Shown: positions 44,887 through 53,276 of the stretch, one piece after another
Numbering within the stretch: position 1 is the first letter of the stretch
How the letters are laid out: each line of letters opens with the position of its first letter
From: Actinoplanes regularis
GTDB taxonomy: Bacteria > Actinomycetota > Actinomycetes > Mycobacteriales > Micromonosporaceae
Direction: 5' to 3'
DNA: 64,000 bases
Assembly (NCBI RefSeq): GCF_900188005.1
Contig: NZ_FZNR01000006.1
Coordinates: 124,001-188,000, forward strand
Notes under the pieces: generated by a model
What the model was told of the DNA's origin: nothing
Database searches by the model: none
What the model saw: the letters and a program-made list of their open reading frames with translations, nothing else
Program-made: the position numbers and the translations under genes

Positions 44887-45507
44887 ATGAGTCCTGCCCC
44901 CGCCGGCCGCCGCCGCGGTCCCAGCAAGGGCGACCTGCGCGAGAAGGCGATCCTGGACACCGCCCGGGACCTGCTCAGCCGCAAGCCGCTCGCCGACATC
45001 ACCATCGACGAACTGGCCGCCGGCGCGGAGATCTCCCGGAGCAGCTTCTACTTCTACTTCGACTCGAAGCTCGCCGTCGTGGTCGCGCTGCTGCACGGCC
45101 TCAGCGGCGAGGTGAGCCGTGACGCCGGGCCGTGGCTGGACGGCACCGGCCCGGACGCCGAGGCGCTGCGCCGCTCGCTCGCCGCGCTCGCCACGCTCTG
45201 GCGCGACCAGGGCCGGCTGCTGGCCGGGGCGCTCGCCGCCGCGCCCGGCTGCCCGCCGATCGCCCGGTGGCGCGCCGCGCTGCGCGAGGCGCACGTCGAG
45301 CGGCTGGCCGCCCGGATCACCCGGGACCGGGCCGCCGGGCACGCGCCGGACGGACCCGCGGCACACGTCCTCGCGGCGATGATCGACGACCTGCGCTCCG
45401 CGGCGTTCGCGGCGGCCACCGACCCGGAGGCCCTGGTGGACGACCTGGTCACGGTCGAGCTACGGATGATGTACGGCAATTTCCGGGTTCACCACCCGGA
45501 CGAGTGA
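44887..45507 (+). CDS. TetR-family regulator (EthR-like C-terminus)
   Basis: 206 residues from ATG 44887. HTH AILDTARDLLSRKPLADITI then AGAEISRSSFYFYFDSKLAV. The C-terminal domain is the helical type seen in EthR-like repressors (LATLWRDQGRLLAGAL, ARWRAALREAHVERLAARIT). Divergent from the medium-chain oxidoreductase, its likely target. Confidence 0.9.
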   Translation: MSPAPAGRRRGPSKGDLREKAILDTARDLLSRKPLADITIDELAAGAEISRSSFYFYFDSKLAVVVALLHGLSGEVSRDAGPWLDGTGPDAEALRRSLAALATLWRDQGRLLAGALAAAPGCPPIARWRAALREAHVERLAARITRDRAAGHAPDGPAAHVLAAMIDDLRSAAFAAATDPEALVDDLVTVELRMMYGNFRVHHPDE

Positions 45508-45528
45508 TCCGCCGGGCACCCTGAAATC

Positions 45529-46296
45529 ATGAATATCGGTGTCATTGGGGCAGGACAGCTCGGCGGCACTCTCGCAACATGGTGCGCCGAGAACGGGCAC
45601 GACGTCGCGGTCACCTCGCGGCATCCGGACCGGCTGACCGACCTGGTCGAGCACGGCGACGGGCACATCCGGGCGATGACCATCCCAGAGGCGGCGGCCT
45701 TCGGCGACGTGCTGTTCTTCGCGCCGAACTGGGAGTCGGCCCGCGAAGCGATCGACCTGGCGCACGACGCGATGGCCGGCAAGGTCGTCATCGACGCCAC
45801 CAATCCCGTACCCATCCTCACGTCGGCGATGTCGGATGCAATGTCGGATCCGATGTCGAGCACGACCGACCCGAGCGGTCTCGGATCGTTCTCCCCCGGC
45901 TTCCCGTCCACTCTCGACATCCCGTCGTTCCTCCGGGTCCCCGAGGCGCCCGGGACCGCCCATCCCACCGCCGACCTCACCACCAGCGGCTTCGAGCAAC
46001 TCATCGCCCTGGCGCCGGAGGCGCACTGGGTGAAGGCGTTCAACACCATCTCGACCGAGGTGCTCGACCGCCGGCGCGGCCACGACCCACTGCTCGCCGA
46101 GTACGTCTGCACCGATCAGCGGGACGCCCGCGACGCCGCCTGCCACATCATCCAGGAACTGGGGTTCGCGCCGTTCTTCGCCGGGGGCCCGGAGGCGGCC
46201 CGCCTGACCGAGACCGGCGGTCCGCTGCAGATGTGCGAGGTCGACGTGAAGGACGCCAAGGACGTCCTCGCCGCGGCGCTCGCCACGGTCCACTGA
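45529..46296 (+). CDS. NAD(P)-binding oxidoreductase, F420-reductase-like
   Basis: 255 residues. N-terminal Rossmann motif MNIGVIGAGQLGGTLATWCA; KVVIDATNP at about 86 and HWVKAFNTIS at about 165 are typical of the NADP-dependent F420 oxidoreductase family. Between them is an Asp/Ser/Met-rich insertion (SDAMSDPMSSTTDPS) encoded by a 12-bp ATGTCGGAT-type repeat. Only 21 bp after the TetR gene, so probably cotranscribed. Confidence 0.85.
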   Translation: MNIGVIGAGQLGGTLATWCAENGHDVAVTSRHPDRLTDLVEHGDGHIRAMTIPEAAAFGDVLFFAPNWESAREAIDLAHDAMAGKVVIDATNPVPILTSAMSDAMSDPMSSTTDPSGLGSFSPGFPSTLDIPSFLRVPEAPGTAHPTADLTTSGFEQLIALAPEAHWVKAFNTISTEVLDRRRGHDPLLAEYVCTDQRDARDAACHIIQELGFAPFFAGGPEAARLTETGGPLQMCEVDVKDAKDVLAAALATVH

Positions 46297-46319
46297 CCGC
46301 ACCGGCCGGCGACGGCTCG

Positions 46320-46523
46320 TCAGTGCTCCGCGGGTGCCGCGGAGGGCATCTCCACAACGGTGTCCCGGGCGACGTCCGGCCGTCCGCGGCCGCCGCCGTC
46401 CGGCCCCTGGCGCTCCGCGGCCGCCAGGTCGACGAGCGGCTGGTAGTCGGCGCGCAGCCGGAGCCACGCGGCGTGCGTCTCCCAGGCGGACGACGTGGTC
46501 GAGGTACCGATGCTGATGCTCAT
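46320..46523 (-). CDS. Small hypothetical protein
   Basis: 67 residues from ATG 46523 with a good AGGGAGT ribosome site. N-terminal STTSSAWETHAAWLRLRADY and PLVDLAA look like a short amphipathic helix; the rest is charged and disordered. No signal peptide. A hairpin (46541-46567) lies just upstream of the ribosome site. I do not recognise the family. Confidence 0.55.
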   Translation of the reverse strand: MSISIGTSTTSSAWETHAAWLRLRADYQPLVDLAAAERQGPDGGGRGRPDVARDTVVEMPSAAPAEH

Positions 46524-46540
46524 CTCAACTCCCTGATCTT

Positions 46541-46567
46541 GCGGCGGCCTTGACCATCGGCCGCCGC
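46541..46567 (-). terminator. Hairpin GCGGCGGCC-N9-GGCCGCCGC
   Basis: Perfect 9-bp stem 47 bp after the TetR stop and 18 bp before the small gene's start on the same strand. It could terminate the TetR transcript or act as a leader hairpin for the small gene. Confidence 0.55.
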
Positions 46568-46613
46568 GGCCGGAGTTGAGGAATTCGCCACAGCGCTTTT
46601 CACCGCGCCCGGA

Positions 46614-47261
46614 TCACGCCGTCCCGGCCGTGCTCGGCTCCGGCGCCTGGTCGCAGCCGTCGAAGACTCCCGGCAGGTCATCCATCAGGTACCGCTGCAC
46701 CGACGGCCCGACCGCCGCCACGATCGCCTCGGCCGGCGCCGACGCCATCGGCTCCACCTTGATCACATAGCGCGCCAGCGCGACCCCGACCATCTGGCTG
46801 GCCGCCAGGGCGACCCGCAGCCGCCCCTCCGCCTCGTCGAGCCCGAGCTTGGGCACCGCCCGGCGGAGGATCTGGGTGACCACGAACTCGCGGAACAGCT
46901 TGGTGGTCCACTCGGTGCCGACCGCGGAGCGCAGCAGCGCCACCCCGGCCGCCCCGCCCGGCCCGTCCCAGATCCGCAGGAAGAGCCGGACGAAGCGGAC
47001 ACCGACCTCGCTCCGATCCCCCTCGGCCGCCGCGCTGATCACGTCGAGCGGATCCATCGGGGCCTGCATCGTGGCCAGGAACAGCTTGTCCTTGGTGCCG
47101 AAGTAGTGGTGCACCAGCGCCGGGTCGACCCCGGCGCCGGTGGCGATGGCACGGATCGAGGCCCCGTCGTAACCCTTGTCGGCGAACGCCGCTCGCGCGG
47201 CGGAGAGGATCGCCTCCCGGGTGTCCGGGTTGCCGGGCCGGCGCCCGGTCCGTCGTGCCAT
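46614..47261 (-). CDS. TetR-family regulator downstream of an ABC exporter
   Basis: 215 residues from ATG 47261 (AAGGGG upstream). HTH AILSAARAAFADKGYDGASI then GVDPALVHHYFGTKDKLF; C-terminal type TetR_C_17-like (LFREFVVTQILRRAVPKLGL). Two TGAACATTCTTC sites flank its promoter. Codirectional with the exporter genes, which it may control together with itself. Confidence 0.9.
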   Translation of the reverse strand: MARRTGRRPGNPDTREAILSAARAAFADKGYDGASIRAIATGAGVDPALVHHYFGTKDKLFLATMQAPMDPLDVISAAAEGDRSEVGVRFVRLFLRIWDGPGGAAGVALLRSAVGTEWTTKLFREFVVTQILRRAVPKLGLDEAEGRLRVALAASQMVGVALARYVIKVEPMASAPAEAIVAAVGPSVQRYLMDDLPGVFDGCDQAPEPSTAGTA

Positions 47262-47322
47262 CAAGAACCCCTTTCCGGTACGGACATCGCCCGCACGGAA
47301 CGCTATCCGGCGTACGAACCAG

Positions 47323-47335
47323 TGAACATTCTTCA
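47323..47335. promoter_or_regulatory. Operator site TGAACATTCTTCA
   Basis: Imperfect dyad TGAA-CATTC-TTCA, 62 bp upstream of the TetR start. A 12/13 copy in the opposite orientation is at 47402-47414. Confidence 0.6.
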
Positions 47336-47401
47336 ACCTGGCGACGGGCCTGAAGCCGCCGGGCCGTTGACCGGCGCCGGCGCAGCGGGCCCTGGCCACG
47401 T

Positions 47402-47414
47402 CGAAGAATGTTCA
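47402..47414. promoter_or_regulatory. Operator site (inverted copy)
   Basis: CGAAGAATGTTCA, inverted copy of the 47323 site, five bases past the stop of the exporter permease gene. The pair brackets the probable TetR promoter. Confidence 0.55.
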
Positions 47415-47418
47415 ATCG

Positions 47419-48147
47419 TCATCCGGTCCGGCGGCGCAGGGTCGCGGCACCCACCGCGAGCGCGACGACGACCGCGCCCAGCACGATCGCCAGGTCCCGC
47501 CACATCGTGCCGGTCGGCTCGGAGTGCGCGCCGACCTCGGTGAGCGCCTGCACGGAGTACGACATCGGCAGTACGTCGCTGACCCCCTGCAGCCACCCGA
47601 CCATCCGCTCCCGCGGCACGAACAGCCCGCAGAGCAGCAACTGCGGTGCCACCACGAGCGGCATGAACTGCACCGCCTGGAACTCGGTGCGGGCGAACGC
47701 GCTGCACAGCAGGCCGAGCGCGACCCCGAGCACGGCGTTGGCGACCGCGATCAACACGACCAGGCCGAGGCCGCCGGCGGCGTTCATGTCGAGCACCCAG
47801 TAGGCGAAGCCGGCGGCCACCCCCGCCTGGATCGCGGCCGCCCCACCGAACGCGATGCCGTACCCGAAGAGCAGGTCGAGCTTGCCGACCGGGGTGGTGA
47901 AGAGCCGCTCCAGGGTGCCGCTGGTGCGTTCCCGGAGCATCGCGATGGAGGTGATCAGGAACATCACGATGAACGGGAAGATGCCGAGCATCGTCAGGGC
48001 GATGCGGTCGAAGACCCGGGGCTGGTCGTCGTACATGAAGTAGATCAGGGTGATCAGCAGCGTCGGCACCACGACGATCAGCGCGATGGTGCGCGGGTCG
48101 TGCCGCAGCTGGGTGAGGATCCGCCGGATCGTGCTCGCGAGGATCAT
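47419..48147 (-). CDS. ABC-2 type exporter permease
   Basis: 242 residues with six membrane segments (TIALIVVVPTLLITLIYFMY first) and the ABC-2 signature ERTSGTLERLFTTPVGKLDL. Its ATG overlaps the ATPase stop by one base (TAATG at 48145-48149). Likely a drug or polyketide exporter together with the ATPase. Confidence 0.92.
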   Translation of the reverse strand: MILASTIRRILTQLRHDPRTIALIVVVPTLLITLIYFMYDDQPRVFDRIALTMLGIFPFIVMFLITSIAMLRERTSGTLERLFTTPVGKLDLLFGYGIAFGGAAAIQAGVAAGFAYWVLDMNAAGGLGLVVLIAVANAVLGVALGLLCSAFARTEFQAVQFMPLVVAPQLLLCGLFVPRERMVGWLQGVSDVLPMSYSVQALTEVGAHSEPTGTMWRDLAIVLGAVVVALAVGAATLRRRTG

Positions 48148-48869
48148 TACGCCGCCACCTTCTCGTGCGCGCGGATCAGGTTGAGGAAGGCCTGGTCGAG
48201 GTCGTCGCTGCCGGCGGCCTTCTTGACCCCGGCCGGGGTGTCGTCGGCGATCAGCACGCCCTCGCGGATCAGCAGCAGCCGGTCGCAGCGGTTCGCCTCG
48301 TCCATCACGTGACTGGAGACCAGCACGGTGGTGCCGTCGGCGGCCATCCGGCGGAAGTGCGCCCAGAGCTCGTCGCGCAGCACCGGGTCCTGGCCGACGG
48401 TGGGCTCGTCGAGCACGAGCAGCTCGGGGCGGCCGACGATGGCGCAGGCCAGTGAGGCACGGCTGCGCTGCCCGCCGGAGAGGTCGGCGACCAGCTGGTT
48501 CGCGGCGCCGGTCAGGCCGACGGTCTCGACGGCGTTGTCGGCGGCGTCCCTGCCGAGCCGGTAGAGGGAGGCGAAGTAGCGCGCGTTCTCCCGGACGGTC
48601 AGGTCGGCGTAGATGCTGGGGGCCTGGGTCAGGTAGCCGATCTTGCTGCGCAGCACCGGGGAACCGGCCGGGCTGCCGAGGACCGTCACGGTGCCGGCGG
48701 CGACGACCTGCACACCGACGACGGTGCGCATCAGGGTGGTCTTGCCGCTGCCGCTCGGGCCGAGCAGGCCGGTGACGCTGCCGCGTGGGACGGCGCAGTC
48801 GAAGTGGTCGAGAACCGTCTTCTTCCCACGTCTGACGACGAGGCCGGTGACCTCGATCGCGGTGTCCAT
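48147..48869 (-). CDS. ABC exporter ATPase
   Basis: 240 residues from ATG 48869 (GGAGGAA upstream). Walker A GPSGSGKTT (about 38), Q-loop YLTQAPSIY, signature LSGGQRSRASLA, Walker B LLVLDEPTVGQD, H-loop SSHVMDEA: all intact. DrrA/NodI-like. It pairs with the next gene. A 30-bp palindrome sits 17 bp upstream. Confidence 0.93.
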   Translation of the reverse strand: MDTAIEVTGLVVRRGKKTVLDHFDCAVPRGSVTGLLGPSGSGKTTLMRTVVGVQVVAAGTVTVLGSPAGSPVLRSKIGYLTQAPSIYADLTVRENARYFASLYRLGRDAADNAVETVGLTGAANQLVADLSGGQRSRASLACAIVGRPELLVLDEPTVGQDPVLRDELWAHFRRMAADGTTVLVSSHVMDEANRCDRLLLIREGVLIADDTPAGVKKAAGSDDLDQAFLNLIRAHEKVAA

Positions 48870-48885
48870 CGTTCCTCCAGGAAAC

Positions 48886-48915
48886 TCATCAAGTGTTGAA
48901 CTCAACGCTAGATGA
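48886..48915. promoter_or_regulatory. Long palindromic operator upstream of the exporter
   Basis: TCATCAAGTGTTGA (48886-48899), two bases, then TCAACGCTAGATGA (48902-48915): arms match in 12 of 14 positions. A third half, TCAACGCATGATGA, is at 48943-48956, overlapping the end of the phosphoribosyltransferase gene. Confidence 0.65.
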
Positions 48916-48937
48916 ATTCCTCCGGAAGGTCGAGGGG

Positions 48938-49597
48938 CTATTTCAACGCATGATGAAATCTCCGCAACACCTCGTCCACGTCATCGTCGGTGAGCTGCCC
49001 GAAGTCCTCGTACCAGTAGCCCACCGCGGAGAACTCGGGCGGCGCGCTCAGGCAGATCACCCCGTCGGTCTCCGGCGCGAGCAGATCCCGGGCCTGCGGC
49101 GCGCAGACCGGCACCGCGAGCAGCACCCGGGCCGGATCCCGGCCGCGGATCCAGCGCAGGGCGGCGTGCGCGGTCACCCCGGTGGCCAGGCCGTCGTCGA
49201 CGAGGACGACGACCCGGCCGGTTACCGGTGGGGCGGGGCGACTGCCCCGGTAGCGGTGCACCCGGCGGTGCAGCTCCGCGCGCTCGGCCGCCAGGGTCTC
49301 CGCCATGTCCTGCTCGGTGGTTCGGGCGTACCGCAGATTGTCCCGGTCGTAGACGGGTGGCCCGTCCTCGGCGATGGCACCCACGCCGAACTCGGACCAG
49401 CCCGGCGCGCCCAGTTTGCGGACGACCACGATGTCCAGATCGGCGCCGAGCCGCTCCGCGATCGGCGCCGCGACCGGCAGGCCGCCGCGCGGGAGCGCGA
49501 GCACCAGGGCGTGCTCGCCCTCGCCGACCGTCTCGGCGACACGTTCGGCCAGCAGACGCCCGGCCTCGGTCCGGTCCCGGAAGATCACTCGACTCAC
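48938..49597 (-). CDS. Phosphoribosyltransferase-domain protein
   Basis: 219 residues from GTG 49597. Type I PRTase fold with the PRPP loop VVVLVDDGLATGVTAHAALR (about 125-145) and an early LALPRGGLPVAAPIAERLGA. These stand-alone domains are often found with a small alpha/beta hydrolase; here the start overlaps the hydrolase stop (GTGA at 49594-49597). The natural substrate is unknown. Confidence 0.9.
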   Translation of the reverse strand: MSRVIFRDRTEAGRLLAERVAETVGEGEHALVLALPRGGLPVAAPIAERLGADLDIVVVRKLGAPGWSEFGVGAIAEDGPPVYDRDNLRYARTTEQDMAETLAAERAELHRRVHRYRGSRPAPPVTGRVVVLVDDGLATGVTAHAALRWIRGRDPARVLLAVPVCAPQARDLLAPETDGVICLSAPPEFSAVGYWYEDFGQLTDDDVDEVLRRFHHALK

Positions 49598-50313
49598 CCC
49601 CAGCGCGGCGCCGCGGCGACGTGGTCCAGGGCCGGGTGCCGATTGGCCGGCACCGGGGTGAGGAACGCCGCGAACCAGTCCCCCGCCTCGTCGGCCACCG
49701 TCTCCAGGGCACCGGGCTCCTCGAAGAGGTGGGTGGCGGAGGGGATGATCCGTAGCTCGGCGTGCACCCGCATGGTGTTGCGGGCCTCCTCGTTGAGCTC
49801 GAGCACCGCCTCGTCCCGCTCCCCGACGATCAGCAGCGTCGGGGACCGCACGTCGATCAGGGCCGGACCGGCCAGGTCGGGGCGGCCGCCGCGGGAGACC
49901 ACCGTGCGTACGTCGTCGGGCCGCGCCGCCGCCGCGACCAGCGCGGCCGCGCCCCCGGTGCTGGCGCCGAAGAGCCCGAGCGGCAGTCCCGCGGTGGCCG
50001 GATGGGCCCCGACCCAGTCGATCATCCCGACCAGGCGGTCGGCGAGCAGCCCGATGTCGAAGCGCCGCCGCCGGCTGTCCTCCTCCGGCGCGAGCAGGTC
50101 GGCCAGGAGCGTGGCGAAGCCACGGCGGTTGAGCTCCCGGGCCACGGCCCGATTGCGCGGGCTGTACCGCGAGCTTCCACTGCCGTGCGCGAACAGGACC
50201 ATGCCCGTGGCGTGCTCGGCGAGAGTGAGGTCGCCCTCGAGGTAGACCCCGCCCAGTTCGATCCGTTCCGTTGTGGTCCAGGTGGTCACGTCCATCCCTT
50301 TCTGCTCGGCCAT
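49594..50313 (-). CDS. Dienelactone-hydrolase-like alpha/beta hydrolase
   Basis: About 239 residues; starts at 50295, 50313 or 50340 are all possible and none has a clear ribosome site. LFAHGSGSSRYSPRNRAVAR holds the oxyanion region. The nucleophile elbow is LGLFGASTGGAAAL (Ser). Asp lies in LLIVGERDEAV and His in SATHLFEE. Translationally coupled to the phosphoribosyltransferase downstream, a pairing also found fused in other bacteria. Confidence 0.88.
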   Translation of the reverse strand: MAEQKGMDVTTWTTTERIELGGVYLEGDLTLAEHATGMVLFAHGSGSSRYSPRNRAVARELNRRGFATLLADLLAPEEDSRRRRFDIGLLADRLVGMIDWVGAHPATAGLPLGLFGASTGGAAALVAAAARPDDVRTVVSRGGRPDLAGPALIDVRSPTLLIVGERDEAVLELNEEARNTMRVHAELRIIPSATHLFEEPGALETVADEAGDWFAAFLTPVPANRHPALDHVAAAPRWG

Positions 50314-50429
50314 TACTGAGCGTGCATTCCGGGGAGACACTTCCCACCGTACGCGTCCTGAGTTGCCCTGGTACCCGACGGATCAGGAGGATTTCGCACC
50401 GTGGCGGCACGACTCTCGGTGCGGACCGG

Positions 50430-51503
50430 TCAGTGGGCGCGGTCGAGCAGGTGGCGCCAGTGGCGGATGAGCGGCGCCGGGCAGGCGAGGTCCCGGACGC
50501 CGGCGGTGACCAGTTGGTCGTGCAGCCGCGGGCTCGGTCGCAGGTCGAGGGCCACCCGGAACGGGATCGACCGGGCGACCGCGACCGACGCGGCCCACTC
50601 GACGAGCTGGGTGACCACGGGCGGCAGGCGGTCCGGGGGCAGCAGCAGGTCGTTGCGGACGCTGCGATCCCAGACCAGGATGTGCTGGGCCAGGTCACCC
50701 GTGCTGACGCAGAGCAGGTGGCAGTCGTCGACCAGATCGGCGACGCCGAGCGCGGCGGCCGGGGTGGCGATGTCCAGGCCGAGCCGCCAGCGCGTGCCGG
50801 TGGCCGCCACGAACGCGGAGATCTCCTCACGCGTCGCCACCATCGGCAGGATCACCAGCGGGTCGTCGTCCGGGCAGCCGCTCACGACCGTCCGGAAGGA
50901 ATCGACAGCGTCCGGGTGCAGGACGCGGACCCCGCGCCGGCCCAGGGAGGCGGCGGGCGGCCCGCCGACCGGCTCGTCGAAGTAACGGATCGCGGGGAGC
51001 GGCCGCCCGGACTCGGCGAAGAAGCGCCACAGCTCGGCGCACTCCGCCGCGGGCAGGGCGCGCAGGTCCTCGGCCCGCAGCGGCGCCCAGCCGTCGGCGA
51101 GATGGCCCGCCTCCCGCGCCTCGGCGAGGGACGCCACCTCGGCGTGCAGCCGCAGGCCGGCGATGGACGGGGCGGGCGGTGCGGTGATCGCCGCGTCGAA
51201 GTCGACGACCACCTCGTGGTCGAGCCAGCTGTCGTCGACCCGGATGCCGGTCAGGACCGGCACGGGCAGCGCCCAGAGCGCCCGGGCCTCCGGGGCGTAC
51301 GGGGTGACCGGCTCCTCGACGATCACCCCGGACAGCCTCGGCGCCAGGACGCGAATCAGGTCGACATCGGGTTTCTCCAGGTAGAGCAGGACCCGGCCGT
51401 AGACGATCTCCTCGATGCCGTTGCGGTCCACCAGGAGCCCCCGGTGACGGCCGAATCCGTACGCTATCCCTGGATATTGATCTCTCTCGGTCCGGTCACT
51501 CAC
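50430..51503 (-). CDS. Degenerate PEP-utilising enzyme (PTS enzyme I/PEP synthase C-terminal-like)
   Basis: 357 residues from GTG 51503 (GGAGG upstream). Residues about 45-105 look like the phospho-His swivelling domain, but the usual G-T-S-H catalytic stretch is replaced (VIVEEPVTPYAPEARALWAL, no His). Residues about 110-350 follow the PEP-binding TIM barrel: PLPAIRYFDEPVGGPP, DPLVILPMVATREEI, LGLDIATPAAALGVADLV, and VSTGDLAQHILVWDRSVRND where active enzymes have GTNDLTQ and DR. PEP binding may survive while phosphotransfer should not. Reads toward the hydrolase gene. Confidence 0.75.
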   Translation of the reverse strand: MSDRTERDQYPGIAYGFGRHRGLLVDRNGIEEIVYGRVLLYLEKPDVDLIRVLAPRLSGVIVEEPVTPYAPEARALWALPVPVLTGIRVDDSWLDHEVVVDFDAAITAPPAPSIAGLRLHAEVASLAEAREAGHLADGWAPLRAEDLRALPAAECAELWRFFAESGRPLPAIRYFDEPVGGPPAASLGRRGVRVLHPDAVDSFRTVVSGCPDDDPLVILPMVATREEISAFVAATGTRWRLGLDIATPAAALGVADLVDDCHLLCVSTGDLAQHILVWDRSVRNDLLLPPDRLPPVVTQLVEWAASVAVARSIPFRVALDLRPSPRLHDQLVTAGVRDLACPAPLIRHWRHLLDRAH

Positions 51504-51529
51504 GCCGCCACCTCCGCTGCGGGACGGTA

Positions 51530-51543
51530 ACCCCGACCGGGGT
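51530..51543 (-). terminator. Short hairpin ACCCCG-AC-CGGGGT
   Basis: 6-bp stem 37 bp after the stop of the EEP-jacalin gene; weak terminator candidate. Confidence 0.4.
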
Positions 51544-51579
51544 CCTCCCGCAGCCCGCCGAGCGGCGCGAGCGTACGGA

Positions 51580-52878
51580 TCAGTACCGGGTGTAGATGAA
51601 CCCCAGCTTGTCGGCTTCGGCTCCCGCGCGCCCGTGCAGGCCGCTGATCTGCCAACCGGAGGGAGCCGTGCGGGTCACACAGTCCGATGTGGTCGTCCCG
51701 CCGGACAGGGTGTTGCCCAGGTTGGTGGTGAATCTGGTGTAGAAGATCCGGGTGTGCGAGTTGTAGACCCCACGGCACAGATAGGCACTGGTCACATATT
51801 CGCCGCTGCCCAGGGTCAGCGACTTCGCCGTCCCGCCGGTGCCTCCGTGGGCCTGCCCGCCGACGGTCACCTGGTCGACCCGTGAGCCGGCGCGCAGCCC
51901 GATCGTCCGTACCCGGGCGTCGAACCTCTCGATGTCGTTGAAGTAGTCGCCGTGCGGGCCGCCGAACTGCTCACTGAACTGGTACGCCGTGTCGGTCGTC
52001 CAGGAGAGCCCCACGCTGATCGGGTCGTGGTCGGAGAGCATCAGCCCGGCGCCGGTGAGGAACGACGCGTGCTCGTTGTGGTACGCCGTCGCCCGCAGGC
52101 CGACAAACCGGCTGCCCCGGTACAGGATCTTGTCGACCACCTCGCAGGTGTCCTCGGCGCACAGCAGCGGGTCGGAGCCCTTGGCCGGGGCGACGCCGCC
52201 GCGCTCCAGTTCGACCCAGGCGTCGGTGAGGCCGTTGGCCGCGACGAACTCGGCGATGGTGTCGCCGGTGCGCGTGTACCGGGTGTTGGTGTCGCCCATG
52301 ACGACGACCGCGTTGCCGTTCGAGTGGGTGCCGATGAACGAGGTGAGCTGGCTCAGGTTGTCGGCCCGTGACGCCAGGTCGCCGTCGTTGGTGCCGGCGT
52401 TGGTGTGCAGGTTGTAGAGGTCCACATAGACGCCCTCGGCCAGCCGGACCCGCGCGAAGGTGAAGCCCTTGGGGGTCAGGCAGTCCCCCGAGTCGTACTG
52501 GCAGGAGTTCCAGCGGACCCGCTCGAAGTCGTCGGTGTCGTAGGCGTACCCGGAAAGGGTGTTGAGGCCGGAGCCGATACCCGCGCCGCCGCTGGTGGGG
52601 GTGCGGTAGGCGTGCGTGTCGGCCGCGTACAGGTAGGCGTGGTAGTTGAAGTCCTCCTGCGCGTTGATCACGTCGTAGCCGCCGATCCGCTGACCGATCG
52701 CGGTCGTGGCGGACTTCCGGTCGGTCTCGGCGCTGGACAGGATGTCGGGGAGTCCGGCGATGTTGTAGGTGAGCAGTTCGAGGGTGCCGCTCGAGGCGGC
52801 GGCGGGGGTCGCGGGGACGGCGACGGTGAGGGCGGCCGTCAGGGCCGCGATCGCGATGACGGGGATGCGAGTCTTCAT
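51580..52878 (-). CDS. Secreted EEP-family phosphodiesterase with C-terminal jacalin-like lectin domain
   Basis: 432 residues from ATG 52878. Signal peptide ends near PAAA-SS (residue about 29). EEP domain: LTYNIAGLPDIL, INAQEDFNYHAYL, LYNLHTNAG, VVMGDTNTRYT, MLSDHDPISVGL, the set seen in sphingomyelinase-like enzymes. The C-terminal 130 residues (GGPHGDYFNDIERFD, RVDQVTVGGQAHGG, LGSGEYVTSAYLCRG, DKLGFIYTRY) resemble a jacalin-like lectin and would target glycans or surfaces. Two Cys pairs fit an exported protein. Confidence 0.88.
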   Translation of the reverse strand: MKTRIPVIAIAALTAALTVAVPATPAAASSGTLELLTYNIAGLPDILSSAETDRKSATTAIGQRIGGYDVINAQEDFNYHAYLYAADTHAYRTPTSGGAGIGSGLNTLSGYAYDTDDFERVRWNSCQYDSGDCLTPKGFTFARVRLAEGVYVDLYNLHTNAGTNDGDLASRADNLSQLTSFIGTHSNGNAVVVMGDTNTRYTRTGDTIAEFVAANGLTDAWVELERGGVAPAKGSDPLLCAEDTCEVVDKILYRGSRFVGLRATAYHNEHASFLTGAGLMLSDHDPISVGLSWTTDTAYQFSEQFGGPHGDYFNDIERFDARVRTIGLRAGSRVDQVTVGGQAHGGTGGTAKSLTLGSGEYVTSAYLCRGVYNSHTRIFYTRFTTNLGNTLSGGTTTSDCVTRTAPSGWQISGLHGRAGAEADKLGFIYTRY

Positions 52879-52941
52879 CACGACCGGGACGCTAGGGCCG
52901 AAACCGCCCGGACGGAACGTGCGCTACTGGCAAGTAGCACA

Positions 52942-53196
52942 ATGTTCACGTTCACATCGTTGCGTGTTGACCACGCCTTCGTAACCCGTGCCGACGCCGG
53001 CACCGCCACGCTCGGCCCCGGCGTCACCCTGGCCGTCACGGTCACCCCGGGGCGGCGGTACGACGCTCCGATCCCGGTGCTCCGGGCCGGTCGCCTGCGG
53101 GGCCGGTTCGCCGAGGTCGTTGTGACCACGCCGGGCTTCAGGGCCGATCCGGTAACCTACGGCGACACCATCGCGGTCCGGCTGCGCACCGTGTGA
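52942..53196 (+). CDS. Small hypothetical protein
   Basis: 84 residues from ATG 52942. Composition alternates beta-strand-like segments (TATLGPGVTLAVTVTPGR, FAEVVVTTPGFRADPV) and has no odd Arg/Pro bias, so it looks coding, but the start lacks a ribosome site. Divergent from the EEP-jacalin gene, 63 bp apart. Family unknown. Confidence 0.45.
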   Translation: MFTFTSLRVDHAFVTRADAGTATLGPGVTLAVTVTPGRRYDAPIPVLRAGRLRGRFAEVVVTTPGFRADPVTYGDTIAVRLRTV

Positions 53197-53276
53197 CGCC
53201 ACGCTGTCCACCCCGGAGGCGCCGTCCTTGACAAACGTCGATGCCCGGCCATTTCATTTGTCCGGGAGGTAACACG

